Shown: piece by piece, positions 15,096 through 18,765 of the stretch
Layout of the letters: each line of letters starts with the position of its first letter
Numbering within the stretch: the first letter of the stretch is position 1
From: Planctomycetota bacterium
GTDB taxonomy: Bacteria > Planctomycetota > Planctomycetia > Pirellulales > Pirellulaceae
Assembly (NCBI GenBank): GCA_029259935.1
Contig: JAJDEH010000186.1
Coordinates: 1 to 18,765, forward strand
Length of the DNA: 18,765 bases
Reading direction: 5' to 3'
Translations under genes and position numbers: made by a program
The notes under the pieces: model-generated
What the model saw: only the letters and a program-made list of their open reading frames with translations
What the model was told of the DNA's origin: nothing
Database searches by the model: none

Positions 15096-18086
15096 ATGCG
15101 AACCCAATTATCTATCGAACCAACGTCTCATTTCGTCATCGAACGGTCGTACCTTTTCTCGATCCTCATGGGCGCTTGTCTGCTCGCCTGTTGCAACAGC
15201 CTCTTCGCGGAGCAAGCCGACATGCCTCGAGATTTCGTCGAGGTTGCAAGTCACCGGTTTTACACGGACGGTCCGGTTCGTTATGCGCCGGTGACTTGGA
15301 ACGAGCATACCTATTTCGGTTCGGATGATGGATATCTCTACTGTCTCCATAACAGTTCCGGAAAACTCCAGTGGAAATTTCGCGCTGGTCCCTCCAACCG
15401 CAAGATGCTCGGTGCGGGCCGGTTAATCTCGGCTTGGCCTATTAGCGGTGGGCCTGTCGTTCACGAAGGCCGCGTTTACGTTGCGGCAGGGCTGTGGCCG
15501 TTCATGGGCGTCTTCATCTATTCACTCGATGCGGAGACCGGGAAAGTTATTTGGGTTAACGATAATGCCACGTCGCTCTGGAAATCAGAAGTAGTTTCAG
15601 AACAGCGACCGCAGAAACCGGAATTCGAGCCATCGTTCATCTCCGTCGTCCCGATGGGCACGTTGCGTGTTGAAGAGGATCGATTGGTCGTTCCATGTGG
15701 GCGAGCCGAACCGGCTTATTTTGATTTGGCGACGGGAGCACTTCTCAAGTTCCATCACGGTTCCAAGATGCCGCATAAGTGGGGAGAGGGTCATCTTCCG
15801 TATGCGGATTTCGATTCGATCGCCGATAAGACTCAGGGTTGTTTTCCGCGCGATCCGCAAGCGGAAACACTTCTCAACGCGACCGGCGTGCGAGATGGTT
15901 ATGCCTTGGTGCTTGGCATTGGGGATGGCCGGTTGGTTGAAGGTTTGGTCACTGCGTCGCGCTGTCGAGTGATTGTGACGGATCCCGATCAAACCAAAGT
16001 GGACGCATTGCGAGAACGGTTGGAAGCAAAATCGGTTTATGGGAGCCGCGTTTCCGTCCATGTCGGTGAGGCAACCGAAATGAACCTGCCGCCCTATCTG
16101 TTCAGCCTGGTCGTTTCAGGCGATTCGAATTCATCCGGCATCTCGGCGGGTGACCGCTTTTGGAAAACGATCTTCACCTCGTTGCGACCCTACGGCGGCG
16201 TCCTTTGCTTGGCTGAACCTAGTGCCGCCGCCAAGGAACAACTCTCGGCGATCAAGCTTGCGGGTGCCAAAGTCGAAGGGCGCGACCGATTGTTGTTGAT
16301 AAGGCGAGTCGGCGCGCTGCCTGGCGCCGACAGTTGGTCGCACGAATTCGCGAATGCGGCCAACACGCGATCCACGACCGACGACTTGGTCAAATCTCCG
16401 TTTGCCACGTTATGGTCGGGAGGCCCCGCCGCGGAAGTGCATCGATATTACGAAAACCATCGCGGATACGCGGTCCCCAAAGTAGCAGGAGGGCGCCTGT
16501 TCATTGAAGGCCCCAAACTGATTAGCGCGTTCGACGTCTATACCGGCAGGTTCTTGTGGGAATGGCGGCCCGGTCCCGAAGACAAAGAGAACTGGTTCTA
16601 TACGGTGAGGACGACAAGAATGGCGTTCGAGCCCATGGCCGGTCGCACGACGGCCGCCGATGATGCCTTCTACATCATCAGCGATCAACGAATCCATGCG
16701 CTGGATGCATCGACAGGCAAACCACTCGAATCGTTTCAGTTCAAGGAACAAGGCGATTGGGGCGGAATTCGATTACTAGGGGAAACGCTTTTCGTTCCCA
16801 CGGCCAAGAACGTGCTGGCCATGGATCGACACACGGGTGAAGTTCGCTGGCGATTTACAGGAACAGGCGGCACATTAGCCGTTGGCGGCGACAAGGTCTT
16901 TTGTATCGAGTATCCCTGGCCCGACCGGTTCAACAATGCGCACCTTCGCCCCGAAAGCCGGTGGGTTCAATTCATCGAGGATTGGGAAAAAATCAATCGC
17001 CGCGGCACAAAGTACGAAAAGGACCAACAGAAACTTGTCGCCCTGAATGCCGGAACCGGCGTGCCGCTTTGGGGAAAATCGATTCCAGTCAGCCGCAGTC
17101 CGGTGCGACGCATGATTTATTCGGAGAAACACGATTTGCTGCTGTTGCTGGGAACTCGTTTGGCCTTACAAGGACTCGACGGGAGCGAAGCATGGAAGCT
17201 AAACCTGACCGACCACGCGACGGTGGCGGGTGATCTGGTTTGGGGGTACGGCAAGTTGGGTGTTAGAGCGAACTTGGCCACGCGGACCGTCAATAAACGC
17301 ATCAACCCGATTACTTTGCAGCCGCAGAAATGGTCCATTCGCAAGACCGGTAACGGCTGCGGGCCGATTCTCGCGGGCAAACATCTTGTCACGCTGCGTT
17401 CGGGATCAGCCGCCTACTACGATCTTGGCACTGACTTGAACCAGACATGCGGTGTGGTCAACCTCGGCGGCTTTCGCTCGAGCTGCCAGCCGAGCTTGAT
17501 TCCTGCCGAGGGTCTATTGGTCTCTCCTAACTCCGCGAGTGGCGGATGCACCTGCCGATATCCGCTGGCGACCGCGTTGGCGATGGTCCACGCTCCCGAA
17601 ATGAGCAAATGGGGTTCGTTCGGTCAATTGGAATTGAATGGACCGATTCGTAAGGTCGGGATTAACTTCGGCGCGCCGGGCGATCGTCTTGCCACGAATG
17701 GCGTTCTCTGGCTCGATTACCCGTCGACCGGCGGACCCTCACCGGTGCTGGACATCGAAACCAAGCCGGCTCAGCCAAAATGGTTCCGCCATCACCCTTC
17801 TCGCTCGGCCGGTAATGATGACGTTGACGGAGACGTTGACCGTTGGATCGCTTGCTCGGGAGCGCGGCAGTTACAACAAGTCACCATTCGACTCGGAAAC
17901 GATCAACCGAGACGCTATCGAGTTCGCATCTTCTACTTGCAGCGGACCAACTCCGAGGGCAACGACCGGGTGTTCATCAAACAGCTTGAAGTACTTGCTG
18001 CTGATAGACTCGAACTAGATCTCGATCCGGACAAGCCGGTTTGCGGTATCGAGGTGGTGGATTCCGAACTGCCCACCGATGAGTGA
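15096..18086 (+). CDS. Secreted PQQ-type beta-propeller protein with embedded class I methyltransferase-like domain
   Basis: 996 residues. Residues 15-38 are a signal sequence, with likely cleavage after SLFA (38) or lipid attachment at LLAC (32). PQQ/BamB-type propeller repeats run from about 52 to 225 (GYLYCLHNSSGKLQWKF, YSLDAETGKVIW). Residues 255-405 form a Rossmann methyltransferase-like domain: LVLGIGDGRLVEGL (motif I, 272-285), VIVTDPDQTKV with an acidic strand end, VHVGEATEMNLP, LRPYGGVLCLAEP, and a final strand LLLIRR. Propeller repeats resume at about 455-840 (ISAFDVYTGRFLWEW, LAMDRHTGEVRWRF). Gly-Gly-Cys818-Thr-Cys820-Arg-Tyr-Pro follows, and the last 110 residues are malectin-like (INFGAPGDR, LWLDYPSTGGPSP). 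PQQ-fold proteins can be quinoprotein dehydrogenases or scaffolds; I see no proof of a bound cofactor. The ATG at 15088 is in another frame. The methyl acceptor is unknown, and the domain may be catalytically dead. Confidence 0.88.
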   Translation: MRTQLSIEPTSHFVIERSYLFSILMGACLLACCNSLFAEQADMPRDFVEVASHRFYTDGPVRYAPVTWNEHTYFGSDDGYLYCLHNSSGKLQWKFRAGPSNRKMLGAGRLISAWPISGGPVVHEGRVYVAAGLWPFMGVFIYSLDAETGKVIWVNDNATSLWKSEVVSEQRPQKPEFEPSFISVVPMGTLRVEEDRLVVPCGRAEPAYFDLATGALLKFHHGSKMPHKWGEGHLPYADFDSIADKTQGCFPRDPQAETLLNATGVRDGYALVLGIGDGRLVEGLVTASRCRVIVTDPDQTKVDALRERLEAKSVYGSRVSVHVGEATEMNLPPYLFSLVVSGDSNSSGISAGDRFWKTIFTSLRPYGGVLCLAEPSAAAKEQLSAIKLAGAKVEGRDRLLLIRRVGALPGADSWSHEFANAANTRSTTDDLVKSPFATLWSGGPAAEVHRYYENHRGYAVPKVAGGRLFIEGPKLISAFDVYTGRFLWEWRPGPEDKENWFYTVRTTRMAFEPMAGRTTAADDAFYIISDQRIHALDASTGKPLESFQFKEQGDWGGIRLLGETLFVPTAKNVLAMDRHTGEVRWRFTGTGGTLAVGGDKVFCIEYPWPDRFNNAHLRPESRWVQFIEDWEKINRRGTKYEKDQQKLVALNAGTGVPLWGKSIPVSRSPVRRMIYSEKHDLLLLLGTRLALQGLDGSEAWKLNLTDHATVAGDLVWGYGKLGVRANLATRTVNKRINPITLQPQKWSIRKTGNGCGPILAGKHLVTLRSGSAAYYDLGTDLNQTCGVVNLGGFRSSCQPSLIPAEGLLVSPNSASGGCTCRYPLATALAMVHAPEMSKWGSFGQLELNGPIRKVGINFGAPGDRLATNGVLWLDYPSTGGPSPVLDIETKPAQPKWFRHHPSRSAGNDDVDGDVDRWIACSGARQLQQVTIRLGNDQPRRYRVRIFYLQRTNSEGNDRVFIKQLEVLAADRLELDLDPDKPVCGIEVVDSELPTDE

Positions 18087-18115
18087 GCAGTCCGCGTGAT
18101 CAAATCATCAAGATG

Positions 18116-18765
18116 TCACGGCGCGGCGCGCTCGCTATTGAATTCATTTGGATTTTGAGTCCCGCCTGGTGATGGTAGGCCGCCAAACTCGGTGGCCGAG
18201 CCGTCGTCCACGTCGAGATCGTTTACACGGGTCGCGGTGGACGTGCCAAGCATCTGGGCGGCTTGCTTGGCCGCCTCGCTGTTGGGATGTTCCTTAATCA
18301 GTTGCTCTAACGTGTCCGTCGCGGAACGCAGTTTCTTTCTCGCCTTCAGTTCGGCGATTCGATCTTGGTATCGCGCGATCTCCGCGTCCAACTCGGCATC
18401 GTCCATCAGCGCCGATAACTCACCTGCTAGTTGCGTCAACGTCTGATGACGCGATGTTCTGCTGCTGCTGTCGGCCAATTCCGGTGCCGCCGCGGTAGAT
18501 TCCTGGAACGGGCTTCCAAGGCCACTCCCAAGGACCCTGGGCCTGTTGGTTCTGGTTCCTCTATCGACCGTTCCCGAGCGCGGCGGTCGACTGAAGCCCT
18601 CTTCACCAACTGAATCACCGGCATCCGTCCCGACCTCCTCGCCGGTGCCTGCAATCTTCAGGCCATTCGCAGAACGCGGATTTTGATCGCGCCCCGTCTC
18701 AACGACGATTGCCGGACTAGCCGTGTCATCGGCGCTGACAGGAACTTGGGTCATGACCGCCAACG
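18116..18765 (-). CDS. Hypothetical exported coiled-coil protein, C-terminal part, cut by the window edge
   Basis: The frame is open from the right edge to the stop at 18116-18118, about 216 codons. A TTG at 18763 is possible, but the visible beginning (VMTQVPVSADDTAS) looks like the end of a signal peptide and start of a mature protein, so the true start is probably outside. Next come a Ser/Gly/Arg/Pro-rich low-complexity region and a charged coiled coil (DAELDAEIARYQDRIAELKA). A TPR-like helix pair follows (TDTLEQLIKEHPNSEAAKQA), and the tail is Gly/Asn-rich. No enzyme motif is seen. HPNSEAA is typical of proteins with tetratricopeptide or YbgF-like ends in the periplasm. It converges with the PQQ-propeller gene, 29 bp away, with no clear terminator between them. 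Confidence 0.6.
   Translation of the reverse strand, partial: LAVMTQVPVSADDTASPAIVVETGRDQNPRSANGLKIAGTGEEVGTDAGDSVGEEGFSRPPRSGTVDRGTRTNRPRVLGSGLGSPFQESTAAAPELADSSSRTSRHQTLTQLAGELSALMDDAELDAEIARYQDRIAELKARKKLRSATDTLEQLIKEHPNSEAAKQAAQMLGTSTATRVNDLDVDDGSATEFGGLPSPGGTQNPNEFNSERAAP

Noticed and set aside
18095..18120. CGTGA / TCACG inverted repeat as a bidirectional terminator between the last two genes.
   Set aside because: The five-base stem with a 16-base loop is too weak, overlaps the minus-strand stop codon and has no T-tract.
1..18765. CRISPR array, tRNA, rRNA, insertion sequence or phage features.
   Set aside because: No evenly spaced repeats with unique spacers, no cloverleaf-like or rRNA-like stretch, and no transposase, integrase or phage structural gene were seen on either strand.

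Overview
The window looks like chromosomal DNA from a planctomycete (Planctomycetota, probably Pirellulales or a relative). The reasons are a secreted formylglycine sulfatase, two giant membrane Ser/Thr kinases with WD40 propellers around an ECF sigma factor, a protein with the FDPYHRWLGI N-terminal module typical of this phylum, a PQQ-type propeller with an embedded methyltransferase, and the scarcity of Shine-Dalgarno sequences. The DNA is moderately GC-rich. I see no rRNA, tRNA, CRISPR array, transposase or integrase.

Layout. 1-447 (-): N-terminal part of an exported sulfatase that runs off the left edge. 706-8332 (+): a signalling cluster of kinase with a double WD40 array, ECF sigma factor, and a second kinase with an N-terminal zinc-anti-sigma-like motif and a seven-repeat WD40 propeller. 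8480-9721 (+): an exported inhibitory-type serpin with a strong RBS, separated from the kinase by REP-like palindromes. 9998-10303 (+): a 101-residue protein behind a near-consensus sigma-70 promoter and a Fur-type operator. 10378-10836 (-): a bacterioferritin-like protein with altered metal-site residues. 11103-14871 (-): a small membrane protein, a secreted hypothetical protein, and a 715-residue J-domain-like/transmembrane/LamG-like protein. 15096-18086 (+): a secreted PQQ-propeller/methyltransferase/propeller protein. 18116-18765 (-): the C-terminal part of a low-complexity, coiled-coil protein that runs off the right edge.

How the genes may work together. The kinase-sigma-kinase block reads as a transmembrane signalling unit in which the ZAS-like kinase at 5729 could control the sigma factor encoded 100 bp upstream. 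This is inferred from gene order and motif. The serpin may be a target or neighbour of that system and would act outside the cytoplasm. The Fur-type operator next to a ferritin-like gene suggests a small iron-related locus, although only the 101-residue gene carries the operator. The remaining genes are lineage-typical exported or membrane proteins of unknown function.

The points most worth a second look are the Fur-box small gene, the ferritin homologue with non-canonical ferroxidase residues, the methyltransferase domain inside a beta-propeller protein, the ZAS-kinase/sigma pair, and the Tat-like serpin.
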